Below, one piece after another: positions 28,456-36,358 of a stretch of DNA of 64,000 nucleotides. The position numbers were made by a program, and so were the translations under genes. The notes below the pieces were generated by a model. The model worked only from the letters and a program-made list of their open reading frames with translations. It ran no database searches and was not told the origin of the DNA. Location of the stretch: contig JAFDVS010000019.1 in NCBI GenBank assembly GCA_018268935.1, positions 112,997 to 176,996 on the forward strand. The letters run 5' to 3'. The stretch's first letter is position 1; each line of letters starts with the position of its first letter. Source of the stretch: Acidobacteriota bacterium (GTDB taxonomy: Bacteria > Acidobacteriota > Terriglobia > Bryobacterales > Bryobacteraceae).

Positions 28456-30426
28456 ATGCTGAGAATCTTTATCCCACTCCTCTTCCCGGCACTGCTGCTT
28501 GCCCAGCCTACGGTCGCACCCACACGCGAGGAAGTCGGCAATCCGCGCGGCGAAAACAGCGGCGGTTACAACATCCTCAACTCGTTTGAAACCGGCTACC
28601 GTTTCCGCTCCATCGGCGGCAATTACGGCAAGTACCGCAGCGACGTCAATTTCGGCAACGGCATCCGTCTCCTCGGCAGCCAGTTGCGAGTGAGCTCGCG
28701 CGAAGGCCATGGCAAGTTGTTCGACGATCTTTCGCTCACCACGCAAGGAATCGGCAACGATCCCTATCAGTCCGCCTCCCTGCGCATCGAAAAGAACCGC
28801 TTCTACCGCTACGACATGCTCTGGCGTCTCAACGAATACTACAACCCCGCCCTCACCGTCTCCTTCGGCCAGCACCTGCTCGACACACGCCGCCGCTTTC
28901 AAGACCACGACTTTACCCTCTTTCCCCAAGGCAGCTTCAAACTCTTCGGCGGCTACACACGTAACTCGCAAACCGGACCCGGCCTCGCCACCACCCAGAT
29001 CTTCGACTCGCGCGGCGACGAGTTCCCGCTCTTCCTCAACGTCGACCGCCGCCGCACCGAATACCGCCTCGGTGGCGAAGCCACACTCGCGGGCTTCCGC
29101 CTCAACATTCTCCGCGGCTGGGATCGTTACGAAGAAAACAGTCCCCTCAGCGCTTCCGCTCTCGCCGGCAACAATCCCACCGACAACACGCGCCTCACCA
29201 ACTTCCAGCGCACCGAACCCTACCAGGGCAACGCACCCTACTGGCGCCTCGCTCTCATCCGCAACGCCCGCACATTCAACATCAACGCCCGCTATGCCAA
29301 CGTCTCCGGCCGCCGCGACTTCCTCTTCGATGAACTCGCCACCGGCGCCAACCGCCTCGGTGTCGCCCAGAACCGCCAGGTACTGGTCGCCGGCGCGGGA
29401 AGCCGCCCCGTGGTATCGGGAAGCCTCAACGTGAGCTTCCTGCCCACCAAGCGCCTCACCGTCACCAACCACACCTCGTTCCACAACACCCGCATGGATG
29501 GCTCCGGCGCCTACCGCGAAATCAACAACAACAACGCTCAGGACGCCATCTTCAACTTCAACTTCCTCGGCATCCGGGCCATTCAAAACCTCACCGACGC
29601 CACCATCGCCCTCAACAACACGGTCTCCTTCTATGGCGGCTATCACTTCTCCGACCGCCGCATCCGTTCCCGCGAAGGCCAGACTTTCTCCGGCTTCACC
29701 GACGTCTTCGAATACGAGCAGAGCAATCGGCTCAACAGCGGCCTCGGCGGCCTTCGCCTCCGCCCCATCAAGCCGCTCACCATTCAGCTCGACGCCGAAG
29801 TCGGACGCTCTGACCGCCCCTTCCTTCCCATCTCGGAAAAGAATTACCACGCCTTCAACGGGCGCATCCAATACAAACTGAAATCGCTGCAACTATCGGC
29901 ACTCACCCGCACGCTCTACAACACCAACACGGCGAACCTGTTCGCTCACAGCGCCCGCTCGCGCCAGTACGCCTACGATGCCAGTTGGGCCCCGTCTTCC
30001 TGGCTCTCCTTCGATGCCGGCTACTCCAAGCTCCATCTCGATACGCTCACCGGCATTGCCTACTTCGCCGCCTCCCGCCTCGTCGAAGGCAGCCGGTCCC
30101 TCTACATCAGCAATATCCATGGTGTGAACTTCGGCCTCCGCGCCGCCATCCGCAAACGCGCCGATCTCTACCTCGGCTATTCGCTCACCAAAGACACCGG
30201 CGACGGCCGCGCCTTCCCCATCACCAACACCGATGCCTTCTATCTCGCCCAGACGTTCCCCCTCTCCTATCAGAGCCCGCAGGCGCGTTTATCGGTCCGT
30301 CTCCACAATCGCCTGAGATGGAACCTAGGGTATCAACACTATGCCTATCGGGAGGAATTTTCCACCCTCACCTACCAGAATTACCGGGCACACACAGGGT
30401 ATACCAGTCTGTTATGGTCATTCTAG
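28456..30426 (+). CDS. Large outer-membrane beta-barrel, probable MtrB/PioB-like partner of the decaheme cytochrome
   Basis: 656 residues. Signal peptide (LRIFIPLLFPALLLAQ), then a continuous series of alternating amphipathic strands with aromatic girdles (FETGYRFRSIGGNYGKYRSD, SFKLFGGYTRNSQ, WNLGYQHYAYREEF), ending in TGYTSLLWSF with a C-terminal Phe. Length and gene order (decaheme cytochrome directly before, three-base gap) fit the MtrB/PioB sheath protein. The N-terminal CxxC seen in Shewanella MtrB is absent, and primary-sequence similarity cannot be tested here, so the assignment rests on topology and context. Confidence 0.78.
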   Translation: MLRIFIPLLFPALLLAQPTVAPTREEVGNPRGENSGGYNILNSFETGYRFRSIGGNYGKYRSDVNFGNGIRLLGSQLRVSSREGHGKLFDDLSLTTQGIGNDPYQSASLRIEKNRFYRYDMLWRLNEYYNPALTVSFGQHLLDTRRRFQDHDFTLFPQGSFKLFGGYTRNSQTGPGLATTQIFDSRGDEFPLFLNVDRRRTEYRLGGEATLAGFRLNILRGWDRYEENSPLSASALAGNNPTDNTRLTNFQRTEPYQGNAPYWRLALIRNARTFNINARYANVSGRRDFLFDELATGANRLGVAQNRQVLVAGAGSRPVVSGSLNVSFLPTKRLTVTNHTSFHNTRMDGSGAYREINNNNAQDAIFNFNFLGIRAIQNLTDATIALNNTVSFYGGYHFSDRRIRSREGQTFSGFTDVFEYEQSNRLNSGLGGLRLRPIKPLTIQLDAEVGRSDRPFLPISEKNYHAFNGRIQYKLKSLQLSALTRTLYNTNTANLFAHSARSRQYAYDASWAPSSWLSFDAGYSKLHLDTLTGIAYFAASRLVEGSRSLYISNIHGVNFGLRAAIRKRADLYLGYSLTKDTGDGRAFPITNTDAFYLAQTFPLSYQSPQARLSVRLHNRLRWNLGYQHYAYREEFSTLTYQNYRAHTGYTSLLWSF

Positions 30427-30441
30427 GACTTAACAGGCGCA

Positions 30442-30753
30442 ATGCAGCCAACTACATTCAACATCACCACTTTGTTGTTGATGGTGCTCACGGCCACCGC
30501 GATGTTCATGCGATATCGCATCCGCGCGGAGAATAGCTGGCCACTGATCTACTACGTCGCCCTCATCGCCTACACCCAGAAGTTCGACGACATCATGCAA
30601 ACCGTGCCCGTTTACATCGCGCTCGGCTGCGCTCTGTTGCTGCGCTTCGAGTTCATGAGCGGCTGGATCCTGCGCTTCATCATGTACGTCGAAACCACCT
30701 GCCTCGCCTACGTGCTCATCCGCCTGCTCCAGGTTCTCTACGGCAACGGCTGA
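30442..30753 (+). CDS. Small inner-membrane protein in the cytochrome operon
   Basis: 103 residues with three or four hydrophobic segments (ITTLLLMVLTATAMFM, LIYYVALIAYT, TVPVYIALGCALLLRF, ILRFIMYVETTCLAYVLI). Sixteen bases after the barrel gene and on the same strand, so probably co-transcribed with the decaheme cytochrome and barrel. No haem motif. It might anchor or donate electrons from the inner membrane, but no family is recognised. Confidence 0.72.
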   Translation: MQPTTFNITTLLLMVLTATAMFMRYRIRAENSWPLIYYVALIAYTQKFDDIMQTVPVYIALGCALLLRFEFMSGWILRFIMYVETTCLAYVLIRLLQVLYGNG

Positions 30754-30754
30754 T

Positions 30755-31123
30755 CTATTTCTCCACCGGCAGGCCGCTTTCCAAATAGGCGCGCCAGCCT
30801 CCATCCAGCGAGAGCACATTCGTATAACCCATTTTCTGCAGGTTATCCGCCGCTAATGCCGAGCGGTATCCGCCGCCGCAATACAGCACCAGCTTCCGCC
30901 CTTTCTCCGGCACATTTTTTTCGATATCCCGTTCGATGATCCCCTTGCTCAGATGCACTGCCCCGGCTGCATGCCCGGCCGCCCACTCGCTTTCCTCGCG
31001 CGTGTCGATCAGCACCAGATCCTCACCGGCCTCGGCCAGCGCACGATACCCCGCCATGTCAATCTCTTGCACGCGCTGTTTCGCGTCGTTCACAATCGCC
31101 AGAAATCCTTCGCTGTGCTTCAT
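30755..31123 (-). CDS. Rhodanese-domain sulfurtransferase
   Basis: 122 residues, one rhodanese homology domain. Seen: [16 protein letters not shown], the CDC25/rhodanese active-site loop with catalytic Cys ([12 protein letters not shown]), and the closing [15 protein letters not shown]. Single-domain rhodaneses move sulfane sulfur to acceptors such as cyanide, thioredoxin or tRNA-modification enzymes. The ATG overlaps the murA stop codon (ATGA), so the two are translationally coupled on the minus strand. No signal peptide. Confidence 0.9.
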   Translation of the reverse strand: MKHSEGFLAIVNDAKQRVQEIDMAGYRALAEAGEDLVLIDTREESEWAAGHAAGAVHLSKGIIERDIEKNVPEKGRKLVLYCGGGYRSALAADNLQKMGYTNVLSLDGGWRAYLESGLPVEK

Positions 31124-32379
31124 GATGTCCTCCGGATTGTCGCTCCCACTCGAGCCAGTTTCTCATCCATCCGCTCATAGCCGCGATCGAGGTGATACAC
31201 CCGGTCGACGATGGTTTCCCCGCTCGCCACCAGCCCCGCAATCACCAGCGATGCGCTGGCCCGCAAATCCGACGACATCACCTGCGCGCCGGACAGCGGC
31301 CGCGGACCCGCCACAATCGCCTGCCGCCCTTCAATACGAATGCTGGCGCCCATGCGTTGCAGCTCCGGCGCGTGCATGAAGCGGTTCTCAAAGATCGTCT
31401 CGGTGATGAAGCTGATCCCCTCAGCCTGTGTCATCAACGCCAGGTATTGCGCCTGCAGGTCGGTCGGAAACCCTGGGTGTTCCTCGGTGGTAATGTCGGT
31501 CGCCCGCAATCCGCCGCTTCTCCGCACCCGCAACACGCCTTCGCCCACCGTGCTGATCTCCGCCCCGGCCTGCCGCAGCTTCGCCACCAGCGCCGTCAGA
31601 TGCTCGGGCTCGCAGCCGCTCACCGTCACATCGCCGCCTGCCATGGCCCCGGCAATGAGAAATGTCCCCGCTTCAATGCGGTCCGGAATGATGGCGTGAT
31701 CGGCCCCATGCAACGCCTCCACGCCTTCGATACGAATTCTGGACGTACCCGCGCCTTCCACCCTCGCCCCCATCTTGTTCAATAACACCGCCAGATCCTG
31801 CACTTCCGGCTCTCGCGCCGCATTCTCCAGCACGGTCTCGCCTTTGGCCAGCACTGCCGCCATCATCAGATCTTCGGTTCCGGTTACCGTAATGCGATCG
31901 AAGTGCACCGTCGATCCACGCAACCCGCCTTCCGGCGCCACAGCTTCGATATAGCCATGCGATTGCGTCACCACCGCGCCCAGATGCTCCAACCCCTGCA
32001 CGTGCAGGTTAATCGGCCGTGCCCCGATCGCGCAGCCACCGGGCATCGAGACGCGTGCCCGCCCATGCCGCGCCACCAGTGGGCCCAGCACTAAACTCGA
32101 GGCGCGCATCGTCTTCACCAGCTCATAGGGAGCCTCGGGAGTCACCGCGCCCCCCAGCCGCAACGTCACCGTGCCCGCATCTTCCTCCACCGACGCGCCA
32201 ATCGACGAGAGCAGCCCCATCATCGTGCGAATGTCCTTCACTCGCGGGATGCGCCGCAGCACCACCGTCTCGCTGGTCAGCAGCGAGGCAGCCAGCGCCG
32301 GCAGCGCCGAATTCTTTGCCCCGCTCACCGGAATATCCCCGGAAAGAGGCTTCCCACCCGAAATGACAAATTTGTCCAT
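31120..32379 (-). CDS. murA: UDP-N-acetylglucosamine 1-carboxyvinyltransferase MurA
   Basis: 419 residues, the usual length. First committed step of peptidoglycan synthesis: enolpyruvyl transfer from PEP to UDP-GlcNAc in the cytoplasm. Seen: the N-terminal [15 protein letters not shown] with Lys22 and Asn23, the active-site loop [11 protein letters not shown] with Cys116 (the fosfomycin-sensitive form), and [14 protein letters not shown] near residue 300. Four-base overlap with the rhodanese gene downstream and three bases after murQ upstream, so murQ-murA-rhodanese form one minus-strand unit. Confidence 0.96.
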   Translation of the reverse strand: MDKFVISGGKPLSGDIPVSGAKNSALPALAASLLTSETVVLRRIPRVKDIRTMMGLLSSIGASVEEDAGTVTLRLGGAVTPEAPYELVKTMRASSLVLGPLVARHGRARVSMPGGCAIGARPINLHVQGLEHLGAVVTQSHGYIEAVAPEGGLRGSTVHFDRITVTGTEDLMMAAVLAKGETVLENAAREPEVQDLAVLLNKMGARVEGAGTSRIRIEGVEALHGADHAIIPDRIEAGTFLIAGAMAGGDVTVSGCEPEHLTALVAKLRQAGAEISTVGEGVLRVRRSGGLRATDITTEEHPGFPTDLQAQYLALMTQAEGISFITETIFENRFMHAPELQRMGASIRIEGRQAIVAGPRPLSGAQVMSSDLRASASLVIAGLVASGETIVDRVYHLDRGYERMDEKLARVGATIRRTS

Positions 32380-32382
32380 GTC

Positions 32383-33279
32383 CTATCTATTCTCCCCCAA
32401 CGCCCGCGCCACCACGTTCCCGCAGGCTTGCAGCTTCGCTTCCGCCTCCGCCCGCCCCAGGCCGAGCCGGGCCATCACGATCGCCGTGCGCACACTGCGC
32501 CCCGATTCCTCCAGCAGCCGGGCCGCTTCCTCCCGGCTCACCCCGGCCCCATCGGCAATAATCCGTTCCGCCCTGTCCACCAGCTTCACGTTCTTCGGCT
32601 GCACGTTCACCATCAGGTTCCCGTAGGTCATCCCCAGCCGGATCATCAGCCCCGTGCTCAACATGTTCAACACCAGCTTGGTCGCCGTCCCCGCCTTCAT
32701 CCGCGTCGAGCCGGTGAGGATTTCCGGGCCCGTCACAGGCGTAATCCCCACTTCCGCCGCCTTCGACAGCGTGGATCCGGCCACACAGCTCAGCCCGATT
32801 GTGAACGCACCCAACTCCCGCGCCTTGGCGATCGCCCCCAGCACATAGGGAGTCCGCCCGCTGGCGGCAATGCCGCACAGCACGTCTTTCCCCGTGAATC
32901 CGCGCGCCATCAGATCGCTAGCGCCTGCTTCCGGATCATCTTCGTTGGCTTCGGCTGCCCGCGCCAATGCCGCTTCTCCGCCAGCCATGATCCCCTGCAC
33001 CAGCTCCGGCGGAGCATTGAACGTCGGCGGGCATTCCGATGCGTCCAGAACCCCCAGGCGGCCGCTGGTGCCTGCACCGATATAGAATAACCGCCCCCCC
33101 GCGCGAACAGCCTCCACCGTTCCATCCACAGCTTTGGCAATATGGGGCAACTCGGCTTCCACCGCCAGCGCCACCTGCTGGTCCGCCCGATTGATCACCC
33201 CCAGCATCTCCAGCGTAGGAAGCGTATCGATTCGTTCACTTGCGGCGTTCCGCTGTTCTGTCGTCAGTTTTTCAAGCAT
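32383..33279 (-). CDS. murQ: N-acetylmuramic acid 6-phosphate etherase MurQ
   Basis: 298 residues. Cleaves the lactyl ether of MurNAc-6-phosphate during cell-wall recycling. Seen: TEQRNAASERIDTLPTLEML at the N-terminus, the SIS-domain signature RLFYIGAGTSGRLGVLDASE, CPPTFN, and GPEILTGSTRMKAGTATK with the conserved Glu. The C-terminal part has a UBA-like helix bundle. The start MLEKLTTEQ at 33279 was chosen over a longer frame because it aligns with the family. Pairing with murA couples recycling to synthesis. Confidence 0.95.
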   Translation of the reverse strand: MLEKLTTEQRNAASERIDTLPTLEMLGVINRADQQVALAVEAELPHIAKAVDGTVEAVRAGGRLFYIGAGTSGRLGVLDASECPPTFNAPPELVQGIMAGGEAALARAAEANEDDPEAGASDLMARGFTGKDVLCGIAASGRTPYVLGAIAKARELGAFTIGLSCVAGSTLSKAAEVGITPVTGPEILTGSTRMKAGTATKLVLNMLSTGLMIRLGMTYGNLMVNVQPKNVKLVDRAERIIADGAGVSREEAARLLEESGRSVRTAIVMARLGLGRAEAEAKLQACGNVVARALGENR

Positions 33280-33283
33280 GGAA

Positions 33284-33319
33284 ATACAAAAGGGACGCTG
33301 AGGAGGTCTCAGCGTCCCT
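33284..33319 (-). terminator. Rho-independent terminator after erpA (minus strand)
   Basis: A perfect 12-base stem, AGGGACGCTGAG (33291-33302) with CTCAGCGTCCCT (33308-33319), and a five-base loop. Reading the minus strand, the stem is followed by TTTTGTATTT. It lies between erpA and the start of murQ, separating the two units. Confidence 0.85.
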
Positions 33320-33368
33320 ATCGTAGCGGGATTCACCCGCGAAACTCAATCTCTGTCCGTGCCGGAGG

Positions 33369-33692
33369 TTAGGCGCTAAACGAGCTGCCGCAACCGCAGG
33401 TGGACTTCACGTTCGGATTGTTGAACTTGAAGCCGGAGCCTTCCAGCGTCTCCACGTAATCCACTTCCGCTCCATCCAGATAGAGCAGGCTCGCCTGGTC
33501 CACAAAGACGCGCAGGCTGTTGTAATTGTACGTCTTGTCCAGAAGCCCCGGGGCGTTCTCGAAGGCCATCGAATAGCTGAAGCCCGAGCACCCGCCACCC
33601 ACCACGGAAATCCGCAGCCCGGCCGGCTTCGGTTCCTGCGATTCGAGGATCTCTTTCACCTTGTCTACAGCGCGTTCGGTCAGTTGGATCAT
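33369..33692 (-). CDS. erpA: Iron-sulfur cluster insertion protein (ErpA/IscA, A-type carrier)
   Basis: 107 residues. A-type carrier that receives Fe-S clusters from the scaffold and hands them to apoproteins. The three conserved cysteines are visible: GGGCSGFSY and the C-terminal CGCGSSF. LTERAVDKVKEIL at the start is typical. Monocistronic: a strong terminator follows and about 120 bases separate it from the next gene upstream. Confidence 0.93.
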   Translation of the reverse strand: MIQLTERAVDKVKEILESQEPKPAGLRISVVGGGCSGFSYSMAFENAPGLLDKTYNYNSLRVFVDQASLLYLDGAEVDYVETLEGSGFKFNNPNVKSTCGCGSSFSA

Positions 33693-33766
33693 GGAATCTT
33701 GATTACCTCAATTTAAACTATACCAGAAAGTACCGGAGTGGCGAAAGTGGCCACCCCATAATGCAA

Positions 33767-33797
33767 ACAGCCGGGACCCTTGCGGGAACCCGGCTGT
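33767..33797 (-). terminator. Terminator after the PEP-CTERM gene (minus strand)
   Basis: ACAGCCGGG (33767-33775) pairs with CCCGGCTGT (33789-33797), with inner GGG/CCC pairing as well. On the minus strand the stem is followed by TTTGCATT, a weak T-tract. Confidence 0.6.
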
Positions 33798-33815
33798 CAA
33801 AAATTGGAACCAGTA

Positions 33816-34502
33816 CTAGCCGCGGCGGCGAAGGAAAGCTAGTCCAATCAGACCACCACCGATGAGTACAAAGGTGGCCGGTTCGGGCACGCCATCGTCA
33901 AAGGTATAGGTTACTTCTACCTCAGCACCGGCGCGCGTTCTGATGAGAGCCAGCAGGTTGCCGGCTCCGGTTGCGCCGGAAGAAGCAACCGCGCCAATCG
34001 GCAGAACAATGTTGCCAACGCCGCTGAACAGCGCAAGGTCGCTAATCGGCGGAGGCGAAACATGAGTGGACGACGCCGAACCGCCTTGATTTGCATAGGT
34101 CCGGCCAGACCCTCCACCGAAATCGATATTCCCGTCGAAGGCCGTGACGTTATCGATCAGCTGAACCTGGGGAATTACCACAACAATTGTGGAAGTGTCT
34201 GGACGCGTGAGTGTGATTGTTGCCAAAAGCGTCGACGTAATCGTCGTCGGGGCCGCATCCAAACTTTCGATCTGGATGTCGCCATCGAGAGAACCCTTCA
34301 GCGTAACCGAGACGCTTTGCAGGTTCCCGAGTGTTGGATCAAACTTCGGAACCGTCACATTGCCGGCCCAGTTTGTTGTTGCCAGAGCAGGGAAATTGAT
34401 GTTGCAACCAGGACAGTTTGCAAGCGCAAAGCTGTACGTCAGAGTTGCAGCTGACGAGCTTGCGACTGTGAGTGCCGCTAGCATTAGTAGTGAACGAAAC
34501 AT
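33816..34502 (-). CDS. PEP-CTERM protein, choice-of-anchor E-like
   Basis: 228 residues. Signal peptide (LLMLAALTVASSSA) and a C-terminal PEP-CTERM sorting tail: VPEPATFVLIGGGLIGLAFL then RRRG, meant for an exosortase and membrane release. The mature part, with TLTYSFALA, NWAGNVTVPKFDPTLGNLQS and IRIESLDA-like GDIQIESLDA, resembles choice-of-anchor E domain proteins. Start at 34502: GGAGGAG lies eight bases upstream and a near-perfect promoter precedes it; an in-frame extension to 34586 would run through that promoter. No exosortase gene is in the window. Function unknown, probably extracellular matrix or biofilm. Confidence 0.88.
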   Translation of the reverse strand: MFRSLLMLAALTVASSSAATLTYSFALANCPGCNINFPALATTNWAGNVTVPKFDPTLGNLQSVSVTLKGSLDGDIQIESLDAAPTTITSTLLATITLTRPDTSTIVVVIPQVQLIDNVTAFDGNIDFGGGSGRTYANQGGSASSTHVSPPPISDLALFSGVGNIVLPIGAVASSGATGAGNLLALIRTRAGAEVEVTYTFDDGVPEPATFVLIGGGLIGLAFLRRRG

Positions 34503-34544
34503 TCGAGACTCCTCCGAGAGAGTTAGAGAGACAGTAACAGAGCC

Positions 34545-34573
34545 AGTATACGGTTCCGTACTGCTACTGTCAA
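34545..34573 (-). promoter_or_regulatory. Sigma-70-type promoter of the PEP-CTERM gene
   Basis: On the minus strand: TTGACA (34573-34568), 17-base spacer, TATACT (34550-34545). This is a full -35 match and five of six at -10. Predicted start of transcription near 34538, leaving about 36 bases of leader that include GGAGGAG. Confidence 0.8.
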
Positions 34574-34728
34574 CGGAAAGATTCATTACTCAGCTCAAAA
34601 GTGCGCAAAAAGTAATAGGACCCCGGATTCCCCTCCTCCAATCCCCCCCATTGCGGGGAACCGACTGTGTTATCATGAGGGTCCAACTGCCATGAAACCC
34701 AAATCCTAGCCGCCGCGTCGGATATGGC

Positions 34729-35394
34729 ATGAGCGGGCTAGCATCAGTTCTTCCGATACCGGCAGCCGCCGAGAAACCTCGGACCAGGTCGAAAGTGGAA
34801 AACCGCTATGCAGACGAAGCCCTCCTCGTCAAACGCGTCCAGGCGCGCGACGAGATCGCATTCCGGGAAATCGTCGAGCGGTACCAAGCCAAAGTTTACT
34901 CGATCATCTTTGGCATCCTCCGCAATCGCAACGACGCCGAGGACATTGCTCAGCAGGTTTTCGCCAAAGTCTACTTCTCCATCAACAACTTCGATTCCCG
35001 TAGCTCCCTCCTCACCTGGATCTACAAGATCACGGTCAATGAGTGCTACGACTATCTGCGCAAGAAGCGCGTCCGGAAGCTCGTCTATGAGAGCGACTTC
35101 TCGGAAGAAGACACACGCAAGATGGAGAACTCCGAAGCGGTCAGTGACCATCAGCCGGCTGTCGACCAATCGCTCGCCCGGCGCGACCTGGCCCTCAAGC
35201 TTCTCGAAAAGCTCTCCGAAGAAGACCGGCAGCTCATCCTTCTTAAAGAAGTCGAGGGGCACTCGGTGGAGGAACTCGCCGAACGCACCGGTTTGAACGA
35301 GAACACGATTAAAGTAAAATTGTTCCGAGCGCGCCAGAAGCTGCTCAAGGCGTCGCAGAAGTTGTTTCGGGGCGGCAAACCCGCTACCGTGTAA
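34729..35394 (+). CDS. ECF RNA polymerase sigma factor
   Basis: 221 residues. Sigma region 2 (about residues 35-105): FREIVERYQAKVYSIIFGILRN, NDAEDIAQQVFAKVY, LLTWIYKITVNECYDYLRKK. Region 4 (about residues 155-210): LSEEDRQLILLKEVEGHSVEELA ... NTIKVKLFRARQKL. There is no region 3, as in ECF (sigma-24/RpoE-like) factors. The next gene encodes a zinc-finger anti-sigma factor, the usual pair. The weak ribosome-binding region before ATG 34729 leaves the exact start uncertain. Confidence 0.93.
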   Translation: MSGLASVLPIPAAAEKPRTRSKVENRYADEALLVKRVQARDEIAFREIVERYQAKVYSIIFGILRNRNDAEDIAQQVFAKVYFSINNFDSRSSLLTWIYKITVNECYDYLRKKRVRKLVYESDFSEEDTRKMENSEAVSDHQPAVDQSLARRDLALKLLEKLSEEDRQLILLKEVEGHSVEELAERTGLNENTIKVKLFRARQKLLKASQKLFRGGKPATV

Positions 35395-35509
35395 AGAAAG
35401 CGTTACCGTTGGTGATAGTCGAAGCGCATAGCAAGCGGACGTGAGAGGCGGCACAATGAGGCCCCCCAACAAGATCCGCAGTTTGGCAGTGACTTACGAG
35501 GGAAGACAT

Positions 35510-35965
35510 ATGCACCAGCCCACACGGGAAGGTCTTGAATCGTTTCTGGCAGGCAAGCCTGAGCCCGCGTTCCTTGCGCATTTGAAAGAGTGCCCGGAAT
35601 GCAGTGAGCTCGCTGGCCTGTTCCAATCGCAATCCGCAATCATCCAGACCCTGCGCCCCGCTCAGGAACTGGAACCATCCGCCGGTTTCTACGCCCGCGT
35701 CATGGACCGCATCGAGACACAGCGAAGCGCTTCCATCTGGAGCGTCTTCCTCGAGCCTCTCTTCGCTCGCCGTCTGATGTATGCTTCCGCCGTCCTCACC
35801 GTCGTCTTGGGCGTCTTCCTGTTCACCAGCCCCAAGGATGAGATGATGGCTTCCTCCATGCCGGAGCAGATCCTGGCCGAAGAAGCGCCTCCCGCCGCCC
35901 AATTGGTGGACCTCGAACGGGACCGCAATACCGTCTTCGTTCAGTTAACCACCTATCAGGAGTAG
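35510..35965 (+). CDS. Anti-sigma factor with zinc-finger (zf-HC2/ZAS) domain
   Basis: 151 residues. The N-terminal cytoplasmic zinc-binding anti-sigma motif is HLKECPECSEL (HxxxCxxC). One transmembrane helix lies at about residues 87-106 (MYASAVLTVVLGVFLFTS), followed by an extracytoplasmic tail. It should hold the upstream ECF sigma factor at the membrane. The start at 35510 was chosen for GAGGGA at 35498-35503, six bases upstream. Ten bases before the Spy-like gene. Confidence 0.87.
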   Translation: MHQPTREGLESFLAGKPEPAFLAHLKECPECSELAGLFQSQSAIIQTLRPAQELEPSAGFYARVMDRIETQRSASIWSVFLEPLFARRLMYASAVLTVVLGVFLFTSPKDEMMASSMPEQILAEEAPPAAQLVDLERDRNTVFVQLTTYQE

Positions 35966-35974
35966 CAACCAGCG

Positions 35975-36358
35975 ATGACGGACTCCAGGATGACGTGGCA
36001 GAACCCTCGTATCCTCAGCATCCTGTTGCTTGTTTTCGTCTGCGGCGCCATGGCCGGAGCCGTTACCATGCGTCTCGGCTTCTCCCAAAGCTTCCGCAGG
36101 CCGCAATCCTATTGGAAAGAGGGCGGCAAGGAAATCTCCCTCGACCGGTTCCGCCGTGAGCTTAGCCTCAACGACGAACAGACCCGCCAGATGGAGAGCG
36201 CCCTCAACGACTTCGTGATGTACTACCAGAGCCTGCAGGAGCAGATGAACGATGTCCGCGCCCAGGGCAAGTTCCGCATCACGCAGATCCTCAACGAAGA
36301 GCAGCGGCAGAAGTTCAACCGCATGATGAGCGATCTGCAGACCAAGCAGATCAAATAG
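35975..36358 (+). CDS. Membrane-anchored Spy/CpxP-like periplasmic protein
   Basis: 127 residues. One N-terminal membrane anchor (ILSILLLVFVCGAMAGAVTM), then an all-helical periplasmic part with LSLNDEQTRQMESALNDFV and ILNEEQRQKFNRMMSDLQ, which resembles the LTxxQ repeats of Spy/CpxP/ZraP-type stress chaperones or sensors. Third gene after an ECF sigma and its anti-sigma factor, so it may be the sensor or a chaperone in that envelope-stress circuit. It overlaps the convergent sulfatase gene by eight bases. Confidence 0.75.
   Translation: MTDSRMTWQNPRILSILLLVFVCGAMAGAVTMRLGFSQSFRRPQSYWKEGGKEISLDRFRRELSLNDEQTRQMESALNDFVMYYQSLQEQMNDVRAQGKFRITQILNEEQRQKFNRMMSDLQTKQIK

Noticed and set aside
27448..29892. 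814-residue minus-strand open frame opposite the decaheme and barrel genes
   Set aside because: Antisense to ten CxxCH motifs; no domain, biased composition.
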